Below are positions 12,101 to 24,100 of a stretch of 24,753 bases of DNA, in pieces. The DNA is taken from assembly GCF_000003605.2 (NCBI RefSeq), contig NW_003147276.1, positions 3,842-28,594 on the forward strand. The letters are read 5' to 3'. The notes below the pieces were generated by a model. The model did not search any database, was not told where the DNA came from, and was given only the letters and a program-made list of their open reading frames with translations. Origin of the DNA: Saccoglossus kowalevskii. Lineage: Eukaryota > Hemichordata > Enteropneusta > Harrimaniidae. Every line of letters starts with the position of its first letter. The stretch's first letter is position 1. A program made the position numbers and the translations under genes.

Positions 12101-15100
12101 TTCTCTGAACATATGACCAGTATATTGCCAATAATTTTTAAAATCTTTTTTTTTACACTCGATTGCAGCACAAGTATTAATAACAAGAGTTGAATTAATG
12201 CATATTTATACCAATTTTGTTCTTGAATGTTGCTCAATAAGTTTCTATTTATTGATCAATTAGATGATTGTAAATATTTTATATTCAATCTTTAGACAAC
12301 CCTGTTGTCAGTCAGCTGCCTTGTGTATACATTATTGTTGCCACATTACCTTTTCCCGTTTGTCTGTAAATTAGCTTATGAATTGTCTCATTTAAAACAT
12401 CTTTTAGAATGGAACCTATGACAGTCATAATATACATAAAACCTATGCATAGCATTTGTTTTAAAAGTTAATAAAAATATCTAAAAGAATAGCGATTAAT
12501 GCTCCTACTATTGCTCCAAAAACTATGCGAAATGTTCGATCATATTTAATCTTGAGCCATTTTGGTGTGGTAAGTTGAGGGTACTTTGTAGTATTGTTTA
12601 AGAATTTTTCTAAGTCATGTTCCTTCTCTTCTAACGTACGCTCAACTTTTGCAAATAATGACAATCCCGTCTGGGCTTTTTTTTTCATGTGTAGCTTCAT
12701 CATTGTCTCAGCCAATGATAGCATCTTAGGTTTTTCATCAGTTTTCGGTTCTGGTGTGCCACCAAAGCTAAATGACACACCTGGTCGTTGGGGTTTTGGT
12801 TTGGGGAATATTTCGTAAGATCCTTTCGAAGTGGCACTTGCATCTTGCGCTTCCAATTCCTCCATATGTATGTCTTCAGCCACTGATGGTAAATCAGGCT
12901 TTTTAGAATCCTTCAGACCGGGTTTTCTGACCAACTGAGGAATGGAGTTATTATTATGGGATGCTGAGAGGTCTAGGTCAGTGCTATTTACTGCACTAGA
13001 ATTGTTTGATTCATTTTCTTTATTTTTATCCGGACTATCACTTTTTGGTGTATCATCTGAGTGGATTTTTTTCCTGACTCTTTTGAATACATTTCTCAAT
13101 GTGTTTTCTTCTGCGGGTGTAAAGTTCATAGTTTTCTTGCATTCTTGTTCTGCCTTTGCTGGAGGTAGAGCATCATTTTCTACACTGCTTGTACTTTCTG
13201 TGTAACAGCCGATCAAAGTGGTGACTTCCTCACCTTGTGTTGTGGTGGACCCAGACATAGCACTTTTCTCACAAGTCACTGAACTTAAAGTACTTGTGGT
13301 TGTGATTGTAACCGTTGTGGTGGAACAATTTTCGGATGTAGTTGTCAGGACAACAGTTTCACGGTCAGCATCACTGCCGTCCAAACTTTCAAATGATGTG
13401 AAAACAGATGCATCGGATGATTCTGATAGTTTAATTTTTCTTTTTGTAAGATTTTTATCAGTATGATGCAAAACCTTTGGAGTCTCATCACAAATATCAG
13501 TTTCTATGGGTGTTAGTTCAGTACTTGTTCCATGCAAAGCCTTTTCAGGACCTACTGGATTAATAAATGGTGTACTGTTCCCATCATCTACAACATGCTG
13601 TGAGTAATGATCATTGTCATCTAATATTAGTTCAGTTATTAATCCAGGAGTTGCAATCATAGGCTTTGTTAACCTATGTATACCTTCGATATCTTTCTGT
13701 CCTTTCTCTCGTTCTACTGGTGCAACTTTCTTTCTTCCAAGAGGAAGAGTTGGAATTTTGATAGATATTTCACCCTCTTCTGCCTGGATATCTTCAGAGC
13801 TTTCGGTTTTACTGGGATCAACTCTGGCTTCGGTATCAGACGAGGCTGGTGTGCTTTCATGCGAGGAACGTCCAGATCCTAACGATGATAAAGATTCAGT
13901 ACTGCATGTAGATAAACGACGAATTCTCATTGCCGATTTCACTGCAGTTAACGCTTTCTGTAATAAATAAACATCTACATTAAAAGAGTACCTTCATATA
14001 AACCTCATTATGATGTCATTATTTACCATATTAAAATTAATATGGAAAATAAAAAAATAACAAGTCATTGAAAATGACACAGTCCCCATTAAATTTTTGA
14101 AAGTTCTCTTTGTGCTCGTCATATTAAAGCGGAGGGGTTGTTGCGAGTGTGTCCTTGAAACTTGAGTTCCAAGTGGCCTATACAACAGATTGTTTATTTA
14201 CATAAAAACACATGTTCCATGTAGTAGTAATATGGCCAAAAATAAAAACAGCCGTTATTCGGCCATCTTTGATCTGATTATGAAACACACTGATATGTAT
14301 GATGTTGTGCCAAATACAAATGAAAATGGTACATAAATTGTGGAAATATAGTAGTAAGGCCAAAAAATCAGATGGCTGTCAATCAGCCATCCTTGACCAG
14401 ATTTTGAAACAAATTATTATGGACATGCATCCTAACATGTATAAAGTACATGTATGTGCCAAATTTGAATGAAAACTGACACAGCACATCCAAGATACCG
14501 CATAAAAAAACAAAAACAAGATGCCTGCCAGTCGACCATCTTTGATCCAATTACGAAATAAATTGTCATGGACATGTATCCTAACATGTATAATCTATGT
14601 ACCAAGTTTGAATGACAACTGACAAAGCATGTCCAAAATACAACATTTTTAAAAAACAAAATGGCTGCCAGTCGGCCATTTGGAATCGAATCGCTAAACC
14701 ACTGCATGTGCATATGTCCCACATAAGGTACTAGGCACGTGCGAAGAATAAACGGAATTGGTCCACAGGATTCTGAAATATGACTCTGGACAGACTGACG
14801 CATAGACAGATGGACGCATAGACAGATGGACACACGGACGGACAGACTCAGGAACTCATGGACGGTCTGGGACATGTATGATCTATGTACTAAATTTGAA
14901 TGAAAACTCACAAAGCATGTCCAAAATAAGACATTTTAAAAAAACAAGATGGCTGCCAGTCGGCCATCTTTGATCCAATTGTGAAATAAATTGTCATGGA
15001 CATGTATCCCAGCATGTATGATCTATGTACCAAGTTTGAATGAAAACTGACAAAGCATGTCCAAAATACAACATTTTCAAAAAGCAAGATGCCTGTCGGC

Positions 15101-18100
15101 CATTTTGAATCGAATCGCTAAACCACTGCATGTGAATATGTCCCACATAAAGTACTAGACACATGCAAAGAATGAACGGAATCAGTCCAAGGGATTCTGA
15201 GATATGACTCCGGACGTACGGACGGACGGAGACCGAATTATAAGTCCCCATTTTCGGACTTCGTCCGAACGGGGACTAATTACTAATTGCAAACAGGATG
15301 AACAATGTTGATGTAATGACGTTTAGAAGTAGAAATAGTTGAGAGGTTATGCAATAGCCACACTGTATGGTGTCCCATGTGGTTCACAGTACTCAACTTT
15401 AAGTACATTTTCAAAACCCTGTACATATTTTTTGTTGCTAGGAATTTTCACAATTTGAGGATTTTAACCTTTTCACCACCAGTTCCCTCTTTTCATTACA
15501 AATTCACAATAATAATAATAATAAACTATAATAGCCAAATTTTTTGAGTGAATACTGAAAACTGACTTAAAATTTGTCTGTTGGCTCCAAAATTAGGGTT
15601 CATTTCCAGAAATATTGAAGAACACAAGAAAAAAGTGCAAATTTGGGCGGGAAAGTTTGGTGGTAAAAAGGTTAAGGCATTCATGGAGATAAAATTATGC
15701 GAAAGTCACTGACACTTTGGACATCATAGAAATTCACAATTTTCCAAACTCTAATGACAGTTTCCAAGAGAATTTTCAGATCTTTACTAGACTAGGAATC
15801 CACAACGTACTTAGCAAGGTGTTAACATTGTCATTATATTTAAGTGGCACTAATTTGAAATCTGTATTACATGAGTTGATGGGGGGGGGGGGTTAATCTT
15901 ACCTGCCACTTCCTTCTAGCATTGAATGTCTTAAGTCTCTCAACACTCAGTTTGGCTCCTTCACCACGGTTATCGGCAAGCTGATAGAGAACAAAGAAAC
16001 CTTTATTACTCCTTGACAGAATTGTATCATTTTTGGTCACATTATTAATGACAAGACTTGATAGCGACCACATATAGATTTGGGCTATCATAATGTTGAG
16101 AGAATGAAGATAAAACAAACCTCTAACCATGGATGATCCAAACATTCTTCAGTTGTCATACGAATACTGTTGATAAAATAAACAACATATATTAACATTA
16201 ATTGATATTCCATTAAGATGTACCAATGGAGAAACATAATGCACCATGGGAGAATCACAGTGCATCAGAGAGAACCACAATGAACCAAGAGACAACCACA
16301 ATGCACTATAGGAGAACCATAATGCACTATGTGAGAACAACAATGCATCTTGGGAGAAGCAAAGTGCACCAAGAGTAAACCACAATGCACCATGGGAAAA
16401 CCGCAATAATATAGCTTAATTCATTAATTCAAAAAAAGTGATTACTTGAGAATTACATATACATATATTTTTTCCAATTCTCCTCCAATCTCATATAAGA
16501 ATGATTTTGACTATAACAAGAACATTCAAACTGAAAACAAAATGTTAGTATCAATATACAATTAGTAATATGGGTCTGTGCCATTATTACATTGTTAATA
16601 GAACTTTGTGGTTTGACCCCTGACCTCAAGGAGTGTAAAGCCACTTTAAAAGTACAATACTATTATATGAAAGTAGCATTACCTTGGATCAAGCACTAAC
16701 AACCTTGATATGAAATCCTTAGCTTCTTCTGTCACTTTATTAAATACCTCATCTTCAAATGACCATTTACCGTTTTTCACATTCACCAAGGTGTCCTTAT
16801 CGTCCTCACCCATGAAAGGAGAGATACCACTCAACCTGAGTAAACAAAAATTCAGAACATAGTGTAACTATTACAACCTTGTTCAATGAGAACCTTAATT
16901 AAATAACAAATGTATGGCTGGATATAAACTACGGTAAAGATGTTATATCTTTTCTTTGCCTGGCAAAAGTGAGTATAAAAATAAATGCAATAATATATTA
17001 TCTGAGCATTTTGCACAGATAATACCTGCTAAAAAATTCATCATAATTACATTAAATAGATAAATTAATATTCACGTTCCTCAAATAATACTACACATAC
17101 TGTATTATTGTAATTTTCCTTTTAGAATAATATATGTTAGTACAGTATATTTATTGCAAAGCAAAAGGCCATTGGCCCAAAGAGCAAATACAGTTTCACT
17201 TAACAATTGTAACAATAGAGAAAACAAAAATCATTCAAGTTCTGCTTTTCATGGCAAAATAAACATAACTCGCTAACTGATTTAAAATTACATCGTTTCT
17301 TGAACTCATGAGCGAAATGATTTTATTGTACAGGATAGTGATTCTTTTCTAAAGCCTGCTTATCAAACTGATGTTTTTGTTTGGCATATAAATTCAAAAG
17401 ACAAATGTGTAAATTCATATGGAAAACAACTGTTGGATCTATGTAAGAAATTAGATTTACATATTGCGAACGGTCATTTTCCTGGTGATTTCACGTGTTA
17501 CGCTAACAATGGCGTCAGTGTTGTTGACTATGGCATTTTATCTTCAGAGTTGTTTCATATTGTTGACGACATGTTTACTATTACTTTGGATGCATCTGAC
17601 CATCTTCCAATCTGTCTTAAATTTAAACTCACTCATACTAACTCGCCCCAAAGAATAATATAAGTTGAATTGTATGAAAGTTTCTAAAAAAGTTCAGCAA
17701 TATATCTAAACGAAATTTGGCAAGAAAAATAATAGCCAATGTGTTCCTAAATTAAAGCGAACCTAAATGCGGCCTTAATTTATAGTTGTGTATATTCTAA
17801 ACTGTATTCGAAATAATATTGCAGTGGTTTAATTTTGTTTTAATTATAACTGTAGCTTGGACAGGCATTTGAAGTGCTTGCCATGAAGGCCATTCATGGA
17901 GGGGAATAATTAACGAACGAACATATTTAACATCCGGGTACTTTTCAAAGCTATGACGTTTTAGTATCTGATCGCATTCGTATACGCCATTGTACATACA
18001 TTGTATAAACTCAACTTTTATATGCACAATGTGCTTTTTAAAACTTGGGTTAGAGCCTTATGCGTTTGAACCACAGTATTCTGAGAGTGAAAGCCCAATT

Positions 18101-21100
18101 GCGTTAAAGTACCATACTTCCCCGATCGTAAGCCCCTCCCGAGGATGAAGCCCATCCCATGACACGTATTAATCTCACTGAATTGTATAACAATTCCTAA
18201 TATAGCATGCATGAAAAGTTCCTGAATAATAGTAATAATATATTAAAGCAAAACAAATTTCTAACCAGGTTTGAAAAAGGCAGGAAACACTGCACTTGTC
18301 AATTTGTTGATTTATACTCATATCAACATATCATTCTACTAAACTTGTGTAACTGTAAGCTCACGGAGCTTTAAAAAATATTCCTAACTATGTAAAATAA
18401 TTCTCAAATGTGAAAGAAATTGGATATAAACTGTTTCACTTATTGTAACCACAACAACAAGGACAGACATTTTCTCCCTCATATACCTTGCCTCTCATCT
18501 CAAATGATATGGATAAGGTAAAACATCCTTAAGCATATACACTATTTTACATCCCTCTAGAGGTGACTTCTGCAAACTTTTGTTTTTAATACTTAGACAC
18601 AGTAGTATATATGAATTTATGCATATTCTGGCACATCATATTACTGTTTACTGCCTTGAATGATGAAATATCTTTTCACAAATAACATAGCGTTCATAAT
18701 CTCCATAACAAATCAAGTCAGTATAGCAAGTATAAGAACTGAATGCTTACTTCTTGACACTAACTTTTTGACACAAAGTAACCACTTACATGACGTAGGC
18801 AATAATTCCTAAACTCCACAAGTCAGTTGCCGTAGTAACAGGCTGTTTATTGACCACTTCAGGTGCTACAAATTCCGGTGTACCAAACTTGACAAAAACG
18901 TCTTTGTCTGATAAAATCTTCCTCGCAAGTCCAAAATCAATCAGTTTAATGTTGTCGTCGCATGGCTTAACCAATAATATATTCTCTGGCTGCAGTAAAT
19001 ATATAAAAAACACTTTTTGAATAATAAACTTCACAATGACAGTCATCATACAATGTAAATGCATGAAACTCAAGTATTGCACTGCACAGCAACTTTAAAT
19101 GCAAGTCGCTATGTACAATTTGAACCCATTAAAATCAAGTTGACTAATTAGGTCTTTTACAGTGTTTCCTTTGGCTGTTGCCAAGAGTAGCTTCTTACTT
19201 CAAGAATTAATAGAGCTTCACTGTAATTTTCAGTACAGTACAGATTGGGGTCCAAGTATTAAAAAAAAACATTTTTTTAAAAATATTTTTTCTGATTTTT
19301 TTTAAAGTTTTGAGTAACAAATATTTATTTTGTGAAAAGTGAAAAATTAAGTTCATATAAATTAATCCAAAGTTTGCTTTGAAAAAAAGCAGACATCTCT
19401 ACATTGTGTTTGTGCAACAAAAATATGACAATGACAAGGTTAAGCCGATTGGATGAATGAGTGACACGGATTAAGACTCCCTATGATTCACACAGTTACA
19501 TTGACACATTCATAAGATGACAATAGATAACAATACCATTGACAACAAAAGCATTACATAATCTAATGAATTAATCATGATACTGTTTGATTCCAATAAA
19601 GTAATTACAAACTAGTAAACTGATAGATGTGTACTGTAAAATACTTTATTTTCGCTTGGAATTAATTTTTGCTATTTTCGTTGAAGGAATGATTCAGTGA
19701 AAATAAAATCCAGCGAATACACCTTTTTCCTATATTTTACATTCAACTCGACAAAAATCAGTGAAAATAAATTCCATATAAAAAACCCAAAAAGTCTTTT
19801 CAGCAAAAATCAATTACAGCTAAAATAAAGTATTTCACAGTATATATAATGGTTGTGGAGCTAAAATTGTTTTGCAAGAGCTCCTACTGTTCTGAAACTA
19901 AGCCTTCTTGTGATTCACAATAAATCATGTTTAATGCTGTTTAATCTGTTTCATGCACTGAGCAATGTTTTATGGTCATGTCAGTTCTATTTTCCATTAA
20001 ATTGACCTGATCATAATCTTTGCTATTGGAATCAGTTTGTAGTATTATCCCATACTCGTCCGCCCATGCTCAACTATGTGCCCAGCCCCCACTTTTGAGA
20101 CATTTCTATGTTTTGGGGTCACGGTAAGTGGGATGAATACGGTAGTTGGAGATGTCACAGCTACATAATTAATGTAACTATAGCCTGAACACACAGAGTT
20201 TGATAAATACGGTAGACAGAGCACACACACACACAGGACAGGAGAGAATGGACGAGGTCAAGTGTACATCAACACAATAAACTAACATGCAGCCACCTGA
20301 CAGTTCAAGCAAATCCAATTACTATGCAGCAAACGTCCAATTTCACCATTTACTGTAATGCACTATATTTTCGCTGTAGAGATGAATCAGTAGAAATAAT
20401 AGCCACAAAAATTACCCTTTTCCTATATTTTACATTCAACTTTATACAAAACATTTTTGTGAAAATTAATTCGAGTTAAGTTACAAATATTTCACAGTAC
20501 ACAAGACACAGTCCCTTTAGCAATATATATATATAGACACCCATTATTTTACATTCAAGACATCTACGAATGTATTTATAAAAGTTGTGAAAATTTGTTG
20601 TAAAATTCTCAGTGGCATGCATGCAATACGAATATGTCTTTGGAAGGGTTTCTTTACTTTGTGTGTTGCATGGGAAATGCACAAGCCTTGCTTTTTAAAA
20701 AATGGTATGGGAGCTAGAATAACAATAACATAAGTGATTAGGAAGACCACTGCACTATAATTATTTTGAAATGGTATGTATTTGGAGATTTATAATTAGC
20801 TCTTTTAGGTTTTGATTATGGCTAGTTCAAGGCAAGTGAAATAAGCAGAATCTGAAAAGCTCAGTACACAAAACATGGCATCAAAACTCATACTACTATA
20901 TATATATTCATATTTCATGATTATTGAAACTGCACAATATACAAATATTGTATATTATTTTCTTTGATTTCCATAATAATAATTTCTAATTTCAATTTAG
21001 TCAAGGCATTTGTATTGTAAACAGTGACTGAAGTAAATTGTTTATTTCAAAGCAAAGCAAAAGATTATGGAAATTTGTTGCCTGTGACTTTTTCCAATAA

Positions 21101-24100
21101 TAAAAAAAAAAAACTGATAAAACCTAATATTATGTCCTGTGCAAATTCCATAGCAGAGAAAGAGATAGTTTTGGACAGAGCAGAGAAATCTGTAAAAGCT
21201 CAACAGCGATATTTTATCGGTGAAACATAAAGAAACACCTGGAGGCAATTTACTCATGTATATCAAAGGTGTGCTTCTAAAAAAATTTGAAAAATCTAAG
21301 GACATAAAAGTGTGAATACCTGAAGATATCACCTGCTCATACAACTTCTAACGAATGATGTTATTGGCACAACTACTTTGGATTTAATTTCAAATAGTTC
21401 CTACTCAGACTCAAGAATTCCACTGGGGTTAGAATTGTTTGGTTGACCCCTGCAAGGTTGTCTAAAATACACACTTAAAATATTTGATATAGAGCCTTCC
21501 TGAATAGACAAGTGATTGCTAACATAGCTGAATGTCCTTTGACCTCGCCACATCCCATCAAAACATAAACATGTCAGCTTCAGACAAAAATAGTCTAACA
21601 GTATTCTCTCAATCTAATACCTTAGAGTGTGGCATTTCCTATGAGCAGGCTTAAATAATGTAATTATAAATCATCGAAAAATGAACCTTTGCACCATTCA
21701 TCATCATCATCATCATCATCACAAAAATCATAAAATAGTCCTGTTTATAGTCTGCACTTTCCTTCAGAAAAAATAGCCAGATTTTTTGAGCAAAAGCTGA
21801 AAATTGACTTGAATTTTGTTTGTCGGCTCTAAAAAATGGGTTCATTTATAGAAATATTGAAGAAAAAAAGCAGAAAAATGTGGGTGAGAATGTTTGGTGG
21901 TGAAAAGGCTAACTGTAAAAGTAATATTAGGTGGAAATTTAACAAGTTGATCTGACTATGCCCTTATACATGCGATGAATATTTAGATTGTAAGAACAAT
22001 GACTTCTTTTATATTATGTATTCATAGTTAAGTTTGAGTCTTAAAAGATTACTCTCATATCACAAACATTATTAGTTTATACTGAAAACACAGTACTGTA
22101 TAGTTATTTTTCCATTGTTGCACTTATTCTACTTGCATCATGCGCTTAGAGCTAATTTAGGTTAAGCACAATATAAATGCTCTTCATTATTATTATAATT
22201 ATTATCAATTATTTTGTCACTTAGCATGCGAGAGATAGATTGGCAAAATTTAGTGATTTAGATTGTTTTGGTTATTGTACAATAATTGTTGAACAGAAAA
22301 ATCAAATCAGAAAATTTTTTTGAAGCATTGAAATTTTCACTGAAGTTCTGAGTGACTTTTGTTGTTTATTTAATAAATATTATAATGATTTATTCTTTTC
22401 TTTGAGAATGCCCTTAAATATTTGGGTTAAAAAACCAGCAGTTATTTTGGCTACCAATATGGACATAATATTGCTCTCATTTACCGTACAATGATATTGA
22501 CAGTCAGTATTGAGCTTAGATTCAGGCGGATCTCAAACAGTATACACTATTGGGGTTGACAAAGTTTCACATGCAAATATCAGATCAATACACCAGTAGG
22601 TATGCCATTGATGCTCAGAGCAAATCTATGTTTTTTATCAATGACGTATAGTGTTCTCAGAGGGTAATTTTCTCTAATCCCATTACAGGATTATACACTA
22701 ACACTACGTGGTGAAACAAAGATAAACAACACAACTATCAAGGTATATACATCATGGATTCTTACCTTTAGATCCAGGTGTACCACGTTCCTTTTATGCA
22801 TGTGTTCCAGCCCTTCGAGTACCTGGCGTAAGAAATACACCGCTTCACTCTCAGTCAAACAGTCTTCTTGTATAAGCTTTTCAAACAACTCCCCTCCGGT
22901 AACCCTGCATAGGTCATGGGTCAAGGAAGAATACTGGCATCAGCGGAAGCACTCAAGCGTGAATACAAATACTATTTGAGGGATGAAATACCGCATCACA
23001 ATCGAATGAAGTTGAACAAAGCCAGATAGGAATAGAAAGCAAGCAACAAAACTAATTGTAATGGTGTTTATGTCCTTTGTTATCATTTCTTCTAACCGAA
23101 TGGTGCTTTTTTGTGATTGTAAATAATATTTGCTGTGAAGTCAGGTATAATAACGTCCATGTATCCTAGTAACATGTCATTCTCAGTAACATAGTATCAT
23201 AAGGTTACAAAAGTCATTCAGTAACGAATACTATCTAATAACAACCGATCCTTTTACATGGCAAGAATAGCAATACACACATTAGTTTATTACACTGACT
23301 GTAATGGTACAGATGATGGTTAGCTCACATAATAAAATGTTACATCTTTGCTATATCAGTAGCGTTTGCACTTATATAAATTTACAAAGGTGTTCTTTGG
23401 TCAAAATATTTTAAGATTCAGTATACAACAAACGTGATTTTGGTTAGATGCACTTGAAAAAAAGAAAATATAGTTCTCTAAGTTAAAATCATGCATGTCA
23501 CATCTTTTAAGATTATCCCCAGAATTTTAGAAAATAAAAATAAAAGCCGACATCGATTTGACTAGAAACTGGGTCTCATATTTTTGTCAGGCATTATTTG
23601 ATTTGTAATCATTTTCGTGGATAAAGATATTGATTAGATAACATTTTATTTTTATTTCTAACCTAAGTAGGTTAATATGGTAGTAAACCAACTACAACAA
23701 GATTTGGATAGCAGTCAGTTTAAGAGCTAAACAAATAAACCAGAATTTGAGTGGTTAACAAAGTTTATTTATTATTAATGCTAATACCACCAACTTATTT
23801 ATGTTATTTTCCTTACTGTCTATGTGATTATATTTATATTAATAATACAATTTATTAAAATTATTATATTAATCATAATTAATAGTTAGTACATGATAGA
23901 TACATTCTTAACTTTATAAACCCAGGAAGTTCTGACACATTGACACTTTAACTTTAACATGTAGTTTAACTTAATGCTCAATTAATTTTGGTAACGTCAC
24001 CACTTCCAAAACATTCTAAACATACATGTGGAGAGGGCAAATACACACAAATATCAACAAATATTACAAAATACTAAAAAGGATACATTTCCATGATCAT

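Larger units (their letters stand above)
10021..12460 (-). other. Intron of the tandem isoform, 3' UTR of the single-kinase isoform
   Basis: No exon was found here by motif, and the flanking splice phases need none. The part nearest 12460 would be 3' UTR when the linker exon is read through. A 17-bp-arm inverted repeat lies at 11273-11338 and a small one near 10314-10337. Several minus-strand AATAAA sites occur. An alternative promoter for an Ig-FN3-PK2 transcript could also lie here, but nothing specific is visible. Confidence 0.5.
13958..15902 (-). other. PK1-to-linker intron, filled with mobile-element DNA
   Basis: GT-AG intron of 1945 bp, phase 0. It contains the tandem-repeat element 14231-15287, the TTAA-flanked MITE 15464-15675, and a G12 run at 15881-15892 only about ten bases downstream of the donor in transcript sense (C12 on the minus strand). 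Confidence 0.75.
16836..18789 (-). other. PK1 intron with LINE remnants
   Basis: GT-AG intron of 1954 bp, phase 2. It contains an EEP-endonuclease fragment on the plus strand (17304-17663) and, next to it, a minus-strand sequence resembling a LINE 3' end (17148-17190). The right half shows no feature. Confidence 0.65.
18990..22765 (-). other. Largest intron (3.8 kb), repeat-rich
   Basis: It splits the catalytic loop after HLDLK, phase 0. It contains two copies of one MITE (19632-19842, 20351-20499), a second copy of the TTAA MITE (21682-21912), a SINE/LINE-like tail (22139-22199), a (CA)n run near 20222-20235 and A/T homopolymer tracts near 19260-19312. No exon-like frame was seen. Confidence 0.7.

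Noticed and set aside
12594-13970. Several plus-strand open frames (up to 118 codons) opposite the linker exon
   Set aside because: They are shadows of the minus-strand coding exon, with no domain content of their own.
14432-14911. 159-codon minus-strand open frame
   Set aside because: It lies wholly within the tandem-repeat element, its sequence recurs at 14994-15251, and it shows only repeat-driven peptides (SVRP-like runs from gacggacg). No splice sites fit the gene.
16149-16406. 85-codon minus-strand frame with heptad repeats
   Set aside because: It is the translation of the 21-bp minisatellite and is not framed by splice sites of suitable phase.
21700-21721. ATC trinucleotide repeat as an independent feature
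   Set aside because: It sits at the same internal position as the AAT repeat of the sister MITE copy, so it is described with that element.
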